The notes under the pieces were generated by a model that was not told where the DNA came from, did not search any database, and saw only the letters and a list, made by a program, of their open reading frames with translations. Below, piece after piece: positions 8,495 through 18,322 of a stretch of DNA of 61,451 bases; within the stretch, counting starts at the first letter, position 1; each line of letters begins with the position of its first letter. Origin of the DNA: an uncultured Prevotellaceae bacterium (GTDB taxonomy: Bacteria; Bacteroidota; Bacteroidia; Bacteroidales; Bacteroidaceae); NCBI GenBank assembly GCA_937900485.1, contig CALCEL010000068.1:1-61451 (forward strand). Direction: 5' to 3'. The translations under genes were made by a program, and so were the position numbers.

Positions 8495-9679
8495 ATGAAT
8501 GTAGGTAATATACATAATTGCTTTGGCTGTGGATTGTGCTCAGTGGTATGTCCTAAGAAGATTATAGACATACGATTGAGCGCGGACGGGTTCTATGAAC
8601 CTGAGATAATAGACCTGTCCTCATGTGTCGACTGTGGCTTATGTGTTAATGTTTGCTCTTACAGTAATGAGGGAGTGGAGTCTGCGTCAGAGATGTCTCC
8701 GAGAGGTTATGCCGCATGGAGTAATGACTGGCTCGTCAGGAGGAAAAGCTCGAGCGGGGGAACGTGTTATGAGTTGGCTAAGAGTGCTCTTGATAAAGGA
8801 TTCATGTTTTGTGGCGTGAGATATAACGTGGATAAGGTACGCGCGGAGCATTACGTGGCGCGTGACTTGAGTGAGATGGAGGGTAGTCTTGGAAGTAAAT
8901 ATATACAGAGCTATACTGTCGACGCTTTCAGACAGATAGACAGGAAAGACAAGTGTCTCGTTGTCGGTACACCTTGTCAGATTGACTCTTTCAGACGTTA
9001 TATACGTAAGTTTAGGTGTGAGGATAACTTCGTGCTTGTCGACTTCTTTTGTCACGGAGTACCGAGTATGTTGACTTGGCGAAAGTACGTGAGAGAGAAA
9101 GAGAAAAAGACTGGCAGGCTGAGCTATGTGTCGTGGAGAAACAAGTTCATGGGGAAGGACGGAGCCGAGGATAAGAACAACGTCGTCAATTGGCACTACA
9201 GCTATAACTTACTGCTTGTTGGCGAACGACGGACCGTCAATTCGTTGTTCATCGATGATGACCCGTTTTTCTGTATGTTCATAAACGATGTCTGCTTGGG
9301 AAAGGCGTGTTACCATAATTGTAAGTTCAAGAAGACCAACAGCGCCGCTGATATCCGTATAGGTGATTTCTGGGGTGAGCAGTTCTCCGACAATGTTGAA
9401 GGTGTGAACTCTGTACTGTCATTCACGGAAAAAGGTGATGAGTTGTTACACAGCACAAACTGCCATCTCACAGAGTTTCCTGTTGACAGCGTCACGGAGA
9501 GACAGATGAGCGAAGGGGCTGTTGAACCATTTTTCGCCAATAAGGCTTGGACATATCTCAGGAATCCTGACGCACCACTGAGCAGGTCAGCGAATATGTG
9601 TATCAAAGACAGACGCGAGCGTCTGTTGAAAAGGAATGTGAAACAAATATTGAAAGCATTGAAACTTAGACGAAAATGA
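8495..9679 (+). CDS. FrhB/FdhB-like iron-sulfur protein (F420 hydrogenase beta-subunit family)
   Basis: 394 residues. The front carries two ferredoxin-type motifs: CFGCGLCSVVCP near residues 9-20 and CVDCGLCVNVC near 44-54, followed by the coenzyme F420 hydrogenase/dehydrogenase beta-subunit domain (VGTPCQIDSFRR, FCHGVPS). Methanogen relatives oxidise F420, but Bacteroidetes are not known to make F420, so another flavin-linked redox reaction is more likely, possibly on a sugar. It lies between two pyruvyl-transferase genes and overlaps the second by four bases (ATGA), so the products are probably made together. Exact role unknown. Confidence 0.83.
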   Translation: MNVGNIHNCFGCGLCSVVCPKKIIDIRLSADGFYEPEIIDLSSCVDCGLCVNVCSYSNEGVESASEMSPRGYAAWSNDWLVRRKSSSGGTCYELAKSALDKGFMFCGVRYNVDKVRAEHYVARDLSEMEGSLGSKYIQSYTVDAFRQIDRKDKCLVVGTPCQIDSFRRYIRKFRCEDNFVLVDFFCHGVPSMLTWRKYVREKEKKTGRLSYVSWRNKFMGKDGAEDKNNVVNWHYSYNLLLVGERRTVNSLFIDDDPFFCMFINDVCLGKACYHNCKFKKTNSAADIRIGDFWGEQFSDNVEGVNSVLSFTEKGDELLHSTNCHLTEFPVDSVTERQMSEGAVEPFFANKAWTYLRNPDAPLSRSANMCIKDRRERLLKRNVKQILKALKLRRK

Positions 9680-10791
9680 AAATAAGAACCATAACGTGCC
9701 ATGACGTGGCGAATTACGGCGCTTCTCTACAAGCCCTGGCGTTACAGACTTTCTTGAAAAAGTCGGGACATGACGCAGGAATAATAGACTATGTTCCAGA
9801 GTATTGTAAGTCGTACAGAATATGGGACGTGCATCCGAGTTCACATCTATACAAACTGTCCAAGTATTTCTTTATAGTCAAACTTTTTTGCGCCATAAGG
9901 TCATATCTCCAGATGAGACCGACACTGAAACGTAAGGAGGCCTTTGAACAGTTTACGAATAAATACCTGTGTCTGACAGAACATTATGACTCTTACGCAC
10001 AGCTCGTCGCTAATCCTCCAGAGGCAGATGTCTACCTTGCCGGAAGTGACCAGATATGGCGTACAAATCTTAATAACGGCAAGGACCCGGCATTCTTCCT
10101 TCAGTTTGGTGATGATAAGGTGAGGCGTGTGTCATATGCCGCAAGCTTCGGAATACCATATCTGACTGATGGTATGGACAGGCTGGTGAGACTGTTCCTG
10201 TCAACGTTCAATGCCATCTCCGTGCGTGAGAAATCTGGAATGGCCATACTTGACGGACTGGGACTCAAAGGCACGCTTGTCTGTGATCCTGTGTTCCTGC
10301 TGACGAGAGAGGAGTGGATAAGCATATTGGACATCAAGGAGAGAAAGATAAAAGAGCCGTATGTCTTGGTGTATGACCTCAACAGGGGAATAATGCATGA
10401 CGAGAAAAAATCTTTTGTGGAGCAGTACGCCAGAAGTAAAGGACTACGTACAGTGGCGATAAACGATGCCAGAAAGACTCCTTATGTGGATATAAACATA
10501 AATGACGGTAGTCCTGTGGATTTCGTCAATCTCATCGTGAATGCTGATTTCGTTGTCTCAGACTCATTCCATGCCACTGCGTTCTGCTGTATAATGCACA
10601 CGCCTTTCAAGGTGTTTTATGAGAGTCCGCAAGCTGTCCGGATAGCTGATTTCCTAAGTGTGGTAGGGTTGAGTGACAGGATGAACACGGGGCCCGCTAA
10701 TGGAGATATAGACTGGGATGATGTGGACAGAAGGCTTGTCTCTTATATAACAGACTCCAAGTCATATCTCATGAGTAGTCTGAAAGAGTAG
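9676..10791 (+). CDS. Polysaccharide pyruvyl transferase family protein (second copy)
   Basis: 371 residues, same family as the gene at 7217-8365 but clearly diverged. Markers are RTITCHDVANYGASLQALAL at the N-terminus, YLAGSDQIWRTN in the middle and VSDSFHATAFCCIM near the C-terminus. The start codon overlaps the stop of the FrhB-like gene (9676-9679), which implies translational coupling. Two copies could act on two different sugars of one repeat unit, or one may have another role. Confidence 0.84.
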   Translation: MKIRTITCHDVANYGASLQALALQTFLKKSGHDAGIIDYVPEYCKSYRIWDVHPSSHLYKLSKYFFIVKLFCAIRSYLQMRPTLKRKEAFEQFTNKYLCLTEHYDSYAQLVANPPEADVYLAGSDQIWRTNLNNGKDPAFFLQFGDDKVRRVSYAASFGIPYLTDGMDRLVRLFLSTFNAISVREKSGMAILDGLGLKGTLVCDPVFLLTREEWISILDIKERKIKEPYVLVYDLNRGIMHDEKKSFVEQYARSKGLRTVAINDARKTPYVDININDGSPVDFVNLIVNADFVVSDSFHATAFCCIMHTPFKVFYESPQAVRIADFLSVVGLSDRMNTGPANGDIDWDDVDRRLVSYITDSKSYLMSSLKE

Positions 10792-10889
10792 CCGCACATT
10801 GGTAGTCTTCTCCGTAAGATGGTCATGACAAATCGTGGTACGTAGAGAATATATTAATAAAGTAGATAACTGAGGGTAAAAGGGTATTC

Positions 10890-12206
10890 ATGCTTTTCGC
10901 AACAATACTTGCTTTAGAATTCTTTCTTATATATAAGGTCTGGACTGAGGAAGACAACACAAAGCTCTTTCTTTGGTTCATGACTGCTATCATCATGTTA
11001 CCCCCAGGATTTAAGCTACGTCCTGGCGTGCCTAATGTCAACTGGATGTTTCCTATCGTGTACACGGTCAGAATTGTGAGGGATAAGTCATGGAAGTATT
11101 ACTGGAAATGTTATCCCCTCAGGATGATATACCTTATTGTGCTGGTCTTCCATTTCGTTCAACCGATATTCTCCAAGTTCATGTCGGTTCCTATGACCTA
11201 CTTCTATATTGTGCAGTACGTCATGATGACATATCTGTATTTGTTTATAGGTTATTGTATGGGTCCTGACGTGAAAAAACTGTCACAGTATAAGGAATGG
11301 ATATACTTGCTTGTGCTCATATTGTTTCTTATTGCGGTATATAGTAAGATGAAAAACTTCAATTTCATCACCGCCGGACTGAATGAGAACAGTCTCTGGT
11401 CTGCTGAGAAAGCATTGTCCGAACGTGGCTTCCGTGTCACGGCTACACAGGAGTCTCCGAACATTTTCGGATTCATCAACGTGTTATTAGCTCTTTTCAT
11501 CTATTCCATCGATGAGAAGATGTGGAAAAAGGCGGCACTGGTGTTCATGGTGTTCGTCAATATCGTACTTAGCGCCACCAGGGCACCTTTCGTTGGATTG
11601 GTAGCTATGTCAGCGTTATATCTCTTTTTCGAGGATATAAAAAAGCTGGTACGATTCGCAATGATAGGAGGCGTGTCCGTTGTCGTTCTGATTAATGTGT
11701 TTGGTTCTAATCCTGCGGTGGAGAAATACCTGGGAGGTGTCATCGATATATTCACCACAGGTGGACAGAATACGGGAGGTAGTAATGTCGAAGACCGCGG
11801 AAAGCAGATGGACGCTGCGGTGGAGATAGCTGACGGCAGTCCATATTGGGGGTGTGGTAACCGCTATTGTGAGGAGATACAGAACGAGAACTCCATCATG
11901 CATGTGTTCTACAAAGCTGACTTGTTGGGTGCTGAGGGATATGTCTTCTATACACTCATAGATTATGGCTACGTGTACACAGCATTGGTTGGCATATTCT
12001 TCGGTCAGCTCATTCTTTATGTGTTATTCAATTTGAAGACAGATAAGAGGGTGGCTGTAATGGCTCTCTGTGCCACTTTCACACTTGTTATTCATCTCAT
12101 GACATCAAGACCGAATAATTCATGGCAGGTTTTCATGCCGTTTATGGGTGCGTGTGTTTATTATCTTCAATTCAAAAAACAGTTTACAGAGGAAGAGAAT
12201 GAATGA
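10890..12206 (+). CDS. O-antigen ligase/polymerase-like membrane protein (Wzy candidate)
   Basis: 438 residues, with about ten hydrophobic segments and one large soluble loop around residues 285-340 (after FGSNPAVEKYLGG). This layout, and the block RVTATQESPNIFGFINVLLALF before the loop, fit Wzy-type polymerases that join repeat units at the periplasmic face. Sequence conservation in this class is low, so the call rests on topology and on the place between flippase and glycosyltransferases. Its last eight bases overlap the start of the next glycosyltransferase. Confidence 0.7.
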   Translation: MLFATILALEFFLIYKVWTEEDNTKLFLWFMTAIIMLPPGFKLRPGVPNVNWMFPIVYTVRIVRDKSWKYYWKCYPLRMIYLIVLVFHFVQPIFSKFMSVPMTYFYIVQYVMMTYLYLFIGYCMGPDVKKLSQYKEWIYLLVLILFLIAVYSKMKNFNFITAGLNENSLWSAEKALSERGFRVTATQESPNIFGFINVLLALFIYSIDEKMWKKAALVFMVFVNIVLSATRAPFVGLVAMSALYLFFEDIKKLVRFAMIGGVSVVVLINVFGSNPAVEKYLGGVIDIFTTGGQNTGGSNVEDRGKQMDAAVEIADGSPYWGCGNRYCEEIQNENSIMHVFYKADLLGAEGYVFYTLIDYGYVYTALVGIFFGQLILYVLFNLKTDKRVAVMALCATFTLVIHLMTSRPNNSWQVFMPFMGACVYYLQFKKQFTEEENE

Positions 12207-13422
12207 CAGAGGGAAGATAAAGCTATTGTTCGTCATACATCGTCTTGACGTGGGAGGTGCGGAGAAGAGTTTCGTGTCTCTCCTGAATTCCTTACCAGAA
12301 GAACAGTTCGACATAACTGTCAAGGCGCAAAAGACTAATGGTATCTTCAGACAATACATACCCGATGGTGTTAAGGTGTCTGAGTTGCCAGCGGATTACA
12401 TCTGCATGGCGGAGAGGATATCAAACGTTAACTTTTGGCGACACGCCAGTCTGAGGACTGTGTGGCTAAAGGCTATGTGCATCATTGGATGTCATCTTAG
12501 AGGCAAGGAAAGCAAGAGCAGGATGAGCCATGAGCAATACTATAACGAATTCTGGAAGAAGCACATGTCGGACGTAAAGGAACGTTTTGATGTGGCGGTA
12601 AGTTATATGGACTGCACCAATTACTTCGTCATTGACCATGTCAACGCTGCCCGTAAGATACTGTGGTGTCACAATGATTATAATAAGCTGGATTATAACG
12701 CAGCATATGACACCTACTATTATAATAAGGCAGATAAAATTTGCACGATAAGCCAGACGTGTCTGAACTCCCTTTTGTTCAATTTTCCATCGATGACGGA
12801 TAAGTTTGATGTTGTTGAGAATATATCTTCAAAGAAGATGATTCTAGCTCAGTCCTACTCTCTCGATGAGATGCGCTCATCTGAAGATGGCTTTTTTGCT
12901 GACGAACGTTTCAAGATTCTGTCCATAGGACGTCTGTCTGAACAAAAAGGGTTTGACATGGCCGTCGACGCTGCGTCTATTTTAAAAGGGAGAGGAGTGC
13001 GTTTTTGTTGGTATATTCTTGGCATCGGTTTCTCTCAAAAGGACCTGGATGAGCAGGTGAAGCGTAACGATGTCTCTGACGTTGTCAAGTTCATAGGTGT
13101 ACGTTCCAACCCTTATCCTTACATGAGAATGTCGGACATGTTCGTCATGTCATCAAGATATGAGGGTAAGAGTATAGCGCTGGATGAGGCTAAGATCTTG
13201 TGTAAACCTATAGTGTCCACAAACTATCCTACTGTGGGTGACGCATTGACTGACGGGGTGAATGGCATGATTGTGGACATGAGTGCCATGGCCCTGGCAG
13301 ATGGTATTTGGTCTCTGTATAATGACGAGAGAAAAAGACAACGTCTGTCGGATAATCTTAGTGAGGAGAATTGTGATAATGCGGATATGGTGGTGAACAA
13401 ATTTCTTGACCTTGTCAAGTGA
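12199..13422 (+). CDS. Glycosyltransferase family 4
   Basis: 407 residues from the ATG at 12199, which is preferred to an upstream in-frame start at 12148 because the Rossmann fold begins immediately (IKLLFVIHRLDVGGAEKSFVSLL). GT-B fold features: the glycine-rich DVGGAEKS loop of the acceptor domain, LSIGRLSEQKGFDMAVDA at the start of the C-terminal domain, and the EX7E donor site in SSRYEGKSIALDEAKILCKP. It would transfer a sugar from an NDP donor to the growing lipid-linked unit. The start overlaps the polymerase stop by eight bases. Confidence 0.88.
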   Translation: MNDRGKIKLLFVIHRLDVGGAEKSFVSLLNSLPEEQFDITVKAQKTNGIFRQYIPDGVKVSELPADYICMAERISNVNFWRHASLRTVWLKAMCIIGCHLRGKESKSRMSHEQYYNEFWKKHMSDVKERFDVAVSYMDCTNYFVIDHVNAARKILWCHNDYNKLDYNAAYDTYYYNKADKICTISQTCLNSLLFNFPSMTDKFDVVENISSKKMILAQSYSLDEMRSSEDGFFADERFKILSIGRLSEQKGFDMAVDAASILKGRGVRFCWYILGIGFSQKDLDEQVKRNDVSDVVKFIGVRSNPYPYMRMSDMFVMSSRYEGKSIALDEAKILCKPIVSTNYPTVGDALTDGVNGMIVDMSAMALADGIWSLYNDERKRQRLSDNLSEENCDNADMVVNKFLDLVK

Positions 13423-13459
13423 ACTGTACTAAGTCAGTATAATAACAACAAGTAATCAG

Positions 13460-14590
13460 ATGAATGATATATTAGCAAAGGTAATAAGACGTTTAGGGGT
13501 TGGCGGACAGACACTTAGCATGTTCGGCGGACTGGCCACTGATATTGTGTCATGTGACGTCTCATCGATTGAAAAGTCCAGACATGTGCTGACTGACACT
13601 TTCATGCGTAAGAATTTCTCTGTGCTGAGGGATAATCATATGTGTACGCCATTATGTGACTTGCAAATAGTTATTCCGGCTTATAATGTAGAGAAATATA
13701 TAGAACAATGTGTCGACTCCGTCCTGGCTCAAGAGACGCAATTCTCTTTCAGGGTGTTCATTGTCAATGACGGCTCGACAGACTCTACTCCACAGATTCT
13801 TGAGAAGTATGTTGGCCATCCTCAGGTTACCATTGTCAATCAGACTAATAAGGGACTAAGTGAGGCAAGGAATACTGGCATCAAAGATATCATAGGTCGA
13901 TATGTGATGTTTGTCGATTCTGACGACTACCTCCTTCCTGGTGCTGTGGAGAGTCTGATGAGTGTGGCGGTAGACACGTCGGACGATCTGGTTCAAGGGG
14001 CATATAACGTTTTTTATGATGACACACAGTCTGTGGACCATACAACGAGAGGAGTCACGTCGGAAGTTCGCAGTGCAGTTTACCAAGCAGGTCGTTTACC
14101 AGGTTTCGCATGGGGGAAGGTCTTTAAGGCGGAGCTCTTCAAAAATATTATCTTTCCACCTGGTATGTGGTATGAGGACACAATAATGGGTATGTGCGTC
14201 TTCCCGCTTATTAAGACATACTCAACTGTCACATCTCCCGTTTACTGCTATCGTAAGAGACGTGGCAGCATCACCGCATCACAAGCTACACCAAGAGCGT
14301 TGGAGACGTGGTGGGTGACAGAAGGAATAGCAAGAGAGTGGAAAGAGATGGGGGTAGAGAAAAAACAGTCTTTGTATGATTTCATGTTCTGTCAGTTCAG
14401 GTGTAACTATGATAGGGTACATCTTCTGAACGACAAGTCAGTTGACAGAGCTATGTTCATACTGACGTGTGACCTGATGGCGAGGGAGTTCGCCGGTTTC
14501 TGCACTGAGAAGAAAAGCGAGACGTTGTTTGAGAAGTCTTTAAGGACATACGATTTCGGACTGTACGATATGTGTTGTAAATTGATGTGA
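13460..14590 (+). CDS. Glycosyltransferase family 2
   Basis: 376 residues. The GT-A domain starts at about residue 70 with LQIVIPAYNVEKYIEQCVDS, followed by VNDGSTDSTPQIL and the metal-binding VDSDD at about 152-156; the C-terminal part has ALETWW, common in capsule GT2 enzymes. An N-terminal extension of some 68 residues before the domain is longer than usual and has no recognised fold. It would transfer one sugar of the repeat unit. Spacing to its neighbours is 37 and 22 bases, consistent with one operon. Confidence 0.9.
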   Translation: MNDILAKVIRRLGVGGQTLSMFGGLATDIVSCDVSSIEKSRHVLTDTFMRKNFSVLRDNHMCTPLCDLQIVIPAYNVEKYIEQCVDSVLAQETQFSFRVFIVNDGSTDSTPQILEKYVGHPQVTIVNQTNKGLSEARNTGIKDIIGRYVMFVDSDDYLLPGAVESLMSVAVDTSDDLVQGAYNVFYDDTQSVDHTTRGVTSEVRSAVYQAGRLPGFAWGKVFKAELFKNIIFPPGMWYEDTIMGMCVFPLIKTYSTVTSPVYCYRKRRGSITASQATPRALETWWVTEGIAREWKEMGVEKKQSLYDFMFCQFRCNYDRVHLLNDKSVDRAMFILTCDLMAREFAGFCTEKKSETLFEKSLRTYDFGLYDMCCKLM

Positions 14591-14612
14591 TTTTTTTAAC
14601 GGTAATAAATAT

Positions 14613-15734
14613 ATGAAAATTGTTGAGGTTATAACAACTTTGTTACCAGGAGGCGCTGAGCGTTTCATTGTCAGTCTTAGTAATCAGCTGGCTTTGTTCA
14701 GTCATGAAGTGACCCTTGTTGTCCTTAAGGATGTCGGGGATGAGTCGTTAGGGTTCTATGTGAATTCAATTTCTGATGCTGTGACTTTCAAGTGTTTGAA
14801 CGAGAAGAAATGCGGACCAACTATATTTTTTAAGGTTTATAAGTCGCTAAGTGAGCTTGACGCTGACGTGATACATATACATAGTGTGAGTGCCACTGCT
14901 TTTTGCGGATTGTCGATGTTGCTTAACAAGAAAAGCCGTTTCTTTGTCACTTGTCATAATAAGGCGGAGAGTGAGCGTGAGTATGGCGCCAAATTCCACA
15001 TGAAACGTTATCTCTTGTCACATGGCTATTTCCGTCATATTGCGATTTCGCATATTAATGCGGAATCGATAGAGAGAGTCTATGGCATAACGCCGTCAGC
15101 TACTATATATAATGGTATATCTAAGATGACTGTCTCTGAACGATTTGAAGAGACGAGAAATGAGGTCTGTGGTTATAAGCAATGTGATGATACTAAAGTG
15201 TTCACCATCATGGCGCGCTGTGCACCTCAAAAAAATATACCACGTCTTATCCGTTGCTTCAACGAGTTGAAGAAACGAGGACATGATATTGTATTGCTGA
15301 TTATTGGAAGCGGATATGACAATGAGATAGGACTGCAAGCTCAGAGAGACGCCTTACCTCACATCCATTTTCTGAATCGGAAACATAACGTGCAGGATTA
15401 TCTGGCTTTGTCTGACTTTTTCACCCTGTCCTCTGACTATGAGGGTATGCCGATTTCTCTTATCGAAGCCATTTCCTTTGGTTGTATTCCGGTTTGCACA
15501 CCCGTCAGTGGATGCTCGGATATCATCGTTGATGGTGAGACTGGATTTATATCGAAGAGTTTTTCTGATGAGGACTATATCAATGCTTTGGAGCGAGCTG
15601 TGGTGTGTGAGGCAAATATCGACAGAGACTGTCTGAAGAAGTTGTACGTGGAGAGATTCACCATGGAGAACTGCGCAAGGCAGTACGAGAGCCTGTTCAA
15701 GGACTCATTGAGTGAACGTGTTAAAACAGTCTAA
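14613..15734 (+). CDS. Glycosyltransferase family 4
   Basis: 373 residues, GT-B fold. The N-terminal block VEVITTLLPGGAERFIVSLS contains the GGAE loop; the C-terminal domain begins at FTIMARCAPQKNIPRLI; the donor-site EX7E is in SSDYEGMPISLIEAISFGC. The following CTPVSGCSDIIVDGETGFI is the usual end of the nucleotide-binding region. It is a second GT4 in the run, 16 bases before the next gene. Confidence 0.9.
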   Translation: MKIVEVITTLLPGGAERFIVSLSNQLALFSHEVTLVVLKDVGDESLGFYVNSISDAVTFKCLNEKKCGPTIFFKVYKSLSELDADVIHIHSVSATAFCGLSMLLNKKSRFFVTCHNKAESEREYGAKFHMKRYLLSHGYFRHIAISHINAESIERVYGITPSATIYNGISKMTVSERFEETRNEVCGYKQCDDTKVFTIMARCAPQKNIPRLIRCFNELKKRGHDIVLLIIGSGYDNEIGLQAQRDALPHIHFLNRKHNVQDYLALSDFFTLSSDYEGMPISLIEAISFGCIPVCTPVSGCSDIIVDGETGFISKSFSDEDYINALERAVVCEANIDRDCLKKLYVERFTMENCARQYESLFKDSLSERVKTV

Positions 15735-15750
15735 TAAGTGTACTGTGTAA

Positions 15751-16785
15751 ATGAAAAGAGAAGTGATAATTGTCGGATGGATCCGGAAAGGACAACCTGC
15801 CGATTGTGGTGAGACGATGAAGAACCAGCTGATGGTCCGTCGTCTTACTGAACTGGGAGTCCGTTGCCGTCAGATGGACTTCAAGGATTGGAAGAAACAC
15901 CCGTGGGTCATAGCCGACCTGTTGTGGACCATGGTGACTCACAAAGATAACACCTTGATATTATCGACGTCCACGATAAATATCTATCCTTTGTTGAAGT
16001 TACTTAAGTCGATAGGATGGAGACAGAATGTCGTGCACTGGGTCATTGGCGGTTCGTTGGGAGACAAGGTGACTAATGGTGTGTTCCGAGCTGACGTCAT
16101 CGGATACGCCAATCACACACTGGTGGAAAGCGGCATAATGATGGACCAGCTTCAGAAGTGCGGTGTCAAGGGAGTAAGACAGGTGCCTAACTTCAAGCCG
16201 ATAACGTATTATCCGAAGTTGTCATTATGTGGACCAACAACACGTTTTGTGTTCTTGTCCAGGATTATGAGTGAGAAGGGGTGTGATTACATCATTGATG
16301 CGGTGAAAACCCTTAATACTCAAGGGCTGAAGCAATCTTTCACGGTGGATTTCTATGGTAAGATTGACCAGGGGTACGATGGCAGGTTTATGAGTGAGAT
16401 AGAGACTCTCGATAATGTCAGCTATCGTGGCTTCCTTAATCTCAGGGAGAACAGTGGATATGATGATTTGGCTAAATACGATGTCATGTTATTCCCTACG
16501 TATTGGAAAGGTGAGGGATTCGCTGGAATCTTCATCGACTCATTCATATCTGGAGTTCCTATCATAGCGTCTGACTGGGCGCACAACACACAATTTCTGA
16601 AAGATAATGAGAACGCTATGATTGTTCCTGTGCATGATGTCAACGCCCTGTCGGAAAAGATGAGATATTGTATGGAGAACAAGGACGACGTGAACAGGTT
16701 GAAGCGTAACTGCAGAAGTGAGGCGTCGAAATACGACATTAATAATATCATTACAAAAGACTTACTTACCTCAATCGGTGTCTGA
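15751..16785 (+). CDS. Glycosyltransferase, GT4-like
   Basis: 344 residues with a GT-B layout: VGWIRKGQPADCGETMKNQL at the front, the C-terminal domain opening with RFVFLSRIMSEKGCDYIIDA, and the donor site GEGFAGIFIDSFISGVPII. Here the second acidic residue of the EX7E pair appears as Asp rather than Glu, a mild departure from the family rule that may alter donor choice. It lies 16 bases after the previous GT4 and 31 before the ATP-grasp gene. Confidence 0.82.
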   Translation: MKREVIIVGWIRKGQPADCGETMKNQLMVRRLTELGVRCRQMDFKDWKKHPWVIADLLWTMVTHKDNTLILSTSTINIYPLLKLLKSIGWRQNVVHWVIGGSLGDKVTNGVFRADVIGYANHTLVESGIMMDQLQKCGVKGVRQVPNFKPITYYPKLSLCGPTTRFVFLSRIMSEKGCDYIIDAVKTLNTQGLKQSFTVDFYGKIDQGYDGRFMSEIETLDNVSYRGFLNLRENSGYDDLAKYDVMLFPTYWKGEGFAGIFIDSFISGVPIIASDWAHNTQFLKDNENAMIVPVHDVNALSEKMRYCMENKDDVNRLKRNCRSEASKYDINNIITKDLLTSIGV

Positions 16786-16816
16786 CGTGGTTGAATGACA
16801 AATAACAATACTAAAA

Positions 16817-17716
16817 ATGAAAAAAATCATATTTATCATACTTGGTTTGTTGGTTAAAGTGAAGATTTTGACTCCAATAAGGATAGCCAAACTAAGATTT
16901 TTATATTTTTGCCGAAGGTGGCCGGACTTTCAGCATCCAAGAGACATAAATGAGAAGATCAACTGGATGAAATTCTACGGTGATACCAGTCAGTGGCCTC
17001 TGTTCGCTGACAAATATAAAGTCAGGACATACGTCAAGGAGTGTGGATTTGAGGATATCCTTGTGCCTCTCTTGGGAAAGTGGGACACGGTGGACGAGGT
17101 TGACTGGGACAGTTTGCCTGAGCGTTTCGTCATGAAGTGTAATAACGGAAGTGGCGACGTGCTTGTGTGTGAGGACAAAAGCAAACTTGACATAGAGAAG
17201 ACAAAACGTCATTTTCGTAAGCATTTGGCTAAGAAGCTTGGCATTAATGCGGCTGAGCCACATTATGATAAGATTAAGCCGTGTGTCATTGCGGAGGAGA
17301 TGTTGGACATCTCTACGCAGCCGTGTGGTTCCGTCTCTATGGTCGACTATAAGATATGGGTCTTTGGCGGTAAGCCGCAGTATGTGTGGTGTGCTTGGAA
17401 CAGGAAACAGTATCATGCCAACGTGGCTCTCTACGACCTGGACTGGAACTTCAGACCGGAGTATATGGTGTGGACCAGTCATTACGTTAAGCCTACGGTT
17501 CAGCTTCCTAAGCCTGTCTGTTTCGACAGGATGATGGAGATCGCGTCAAAGTTGGCGGGTAAGCAGCCTGCTGTGCGCATTGACCTGTATGTGTGTGGAG
17601 ATAAGATATATTTCGGAGAGATGACGATGACGTCACAAGCCGGTTTTATGGACAATTTCACTGATGAGTTCCTGAATATTATGGGCGATATGACTAAACT
17701 TCCGACGGATAAGTAG
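16817..17716 (+). CDS. TupA-like ATP-grasp polysaccharide biosynthesis protein
   Basis: 299 residues. The N-terminal signature DINEKINWMKFYGD, then ADKYKVRTYVKE and ERFVMKCNNGSGDV, is that of the TupA-like ATP-grasp family found in capsule loci; the metal/ATP end of the grasp domain is visible as VRIDLYVCGDKIYFGEMT. Family knowledge: TupA of Bacillus joins acidic units of teichuronopeptide, and capsule homologues are presumed to ligate an amino acid or other small acid to a sugar. Target unknown. An N-terminal hydrophobic stretch may tether it to the membrane. Confidence 0.78.
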   Translation: MKKIIFIILGLLVKVKILTPIRIAKLRFLYFCRRWPDFQHPRDINEKINWMKFYGDTSQWPLFADKYKVRTYVKECGFEDILVPLLGKWDTVDEVDWDSLPERFVMKCNNGSGDVLVCEDKSKLDIEKTKRHFRKHLAKKLGINAAEPHYDKIKPCVIAEEMLDISTQPCGSVSMVDYKIWVFGGKPQYVWCAWNRKQYHANVALYDLDWNFRPEYMVWTSHYVKPTVQLPKPVCFDRMMEIASKLAGKQPAVRIDLYVCGDKIYFGEMTMTSQAGFMDNFTDEFLNIMGDMTKLPTDK

Positions 17717-17857
17717 TCTAATCTCAGTGAGATGTCGGACGATATTAAGGGAAGGATTATAACGAAGTTATTGGGAAGGATAATATATATAAGATGAACA
17801 GAATAAGCGTGTCGGATATTTACAAAAGGGTCCGGCATGGATTAACGTTTTAGGGTA

Positions 17858-18316
17858 ATGAAGAAAAAAAAGGTATTAGCTGTTGCTTCTCTCGGGGGAC
17901 ATTGGATTCAGTTATTGCGTATCGTAAAACCAATGGAACAGTATTACAACGTTGTTTATTTCACTACGTTCAAGAAGTCGAAGACCATGGTCGGAGACAA
18001 TAAGTTCCATTCTCTTATGGATTTCAACAGATGGAATGTGTGGAAAGTAATCCCTGTGTTTTTCAAGGTTCTTGCCGTCATCATTTATGAGCGGCCGGCA
18101 GTGATAATCACAACTGGAGCGGCTCCGGGCTTGCTGACAATCATGGTGGGACGTCTGTTTGGGATAAAGACTATCTGGATTGACTCTGTGGCTAATGTGA
18201 ATACGCTTAGTAAATGTGGCTCACTCGCCAAACTATGTGCTAAGAACGTGTATACTCAATGGCCAGACTTGGCAGATAAGAAAGTACATTACATAGGTAA
18301 CGTTTTTGGAAATTGA
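17858..18316 (+). CDS. Alg14/EpsE-like membrane subunit of a split glycosyltransferase
   Basis: 152 residues. The start VLAVASLGGHWIQLLRI and the central ITTGAAPGLLTIMVGRLFGI, ending WIDSVANVNTLS, match Alg14-type proteins (PssD, Cps14F, EpsE). In this family the protein anchors and activates a separate Alg13-like catalytic subunit, which is the next gene six bases later. Together they usually add the second sugar to the undecaprenyl-linked unit. It follows a 141-base gap, the largest within the second half of the locus. Confidence 0.87.
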   Translation: MKKKKVLAVASLGGHWIQLLRIVKPMEQYYNVVYFTTFKKSKTMVGDNKFHSLMDFNRWNVWKVIPVFFKVLAVIIYERPAVIITTGAAPGLLTIMVGRLFGIKTIWIDSVANVNTLSKCGSLAKLCAKNVYTQWPDLADKKVHYIGNVFGN

Positions 18317-18322
18317 TGTTAT

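Noticed and set aside
16901..17482. 193-codon ORF antisense to the TupA-like gene
   Set aside because: Fully opposite to a well-supported gene, with no recognisable motif.
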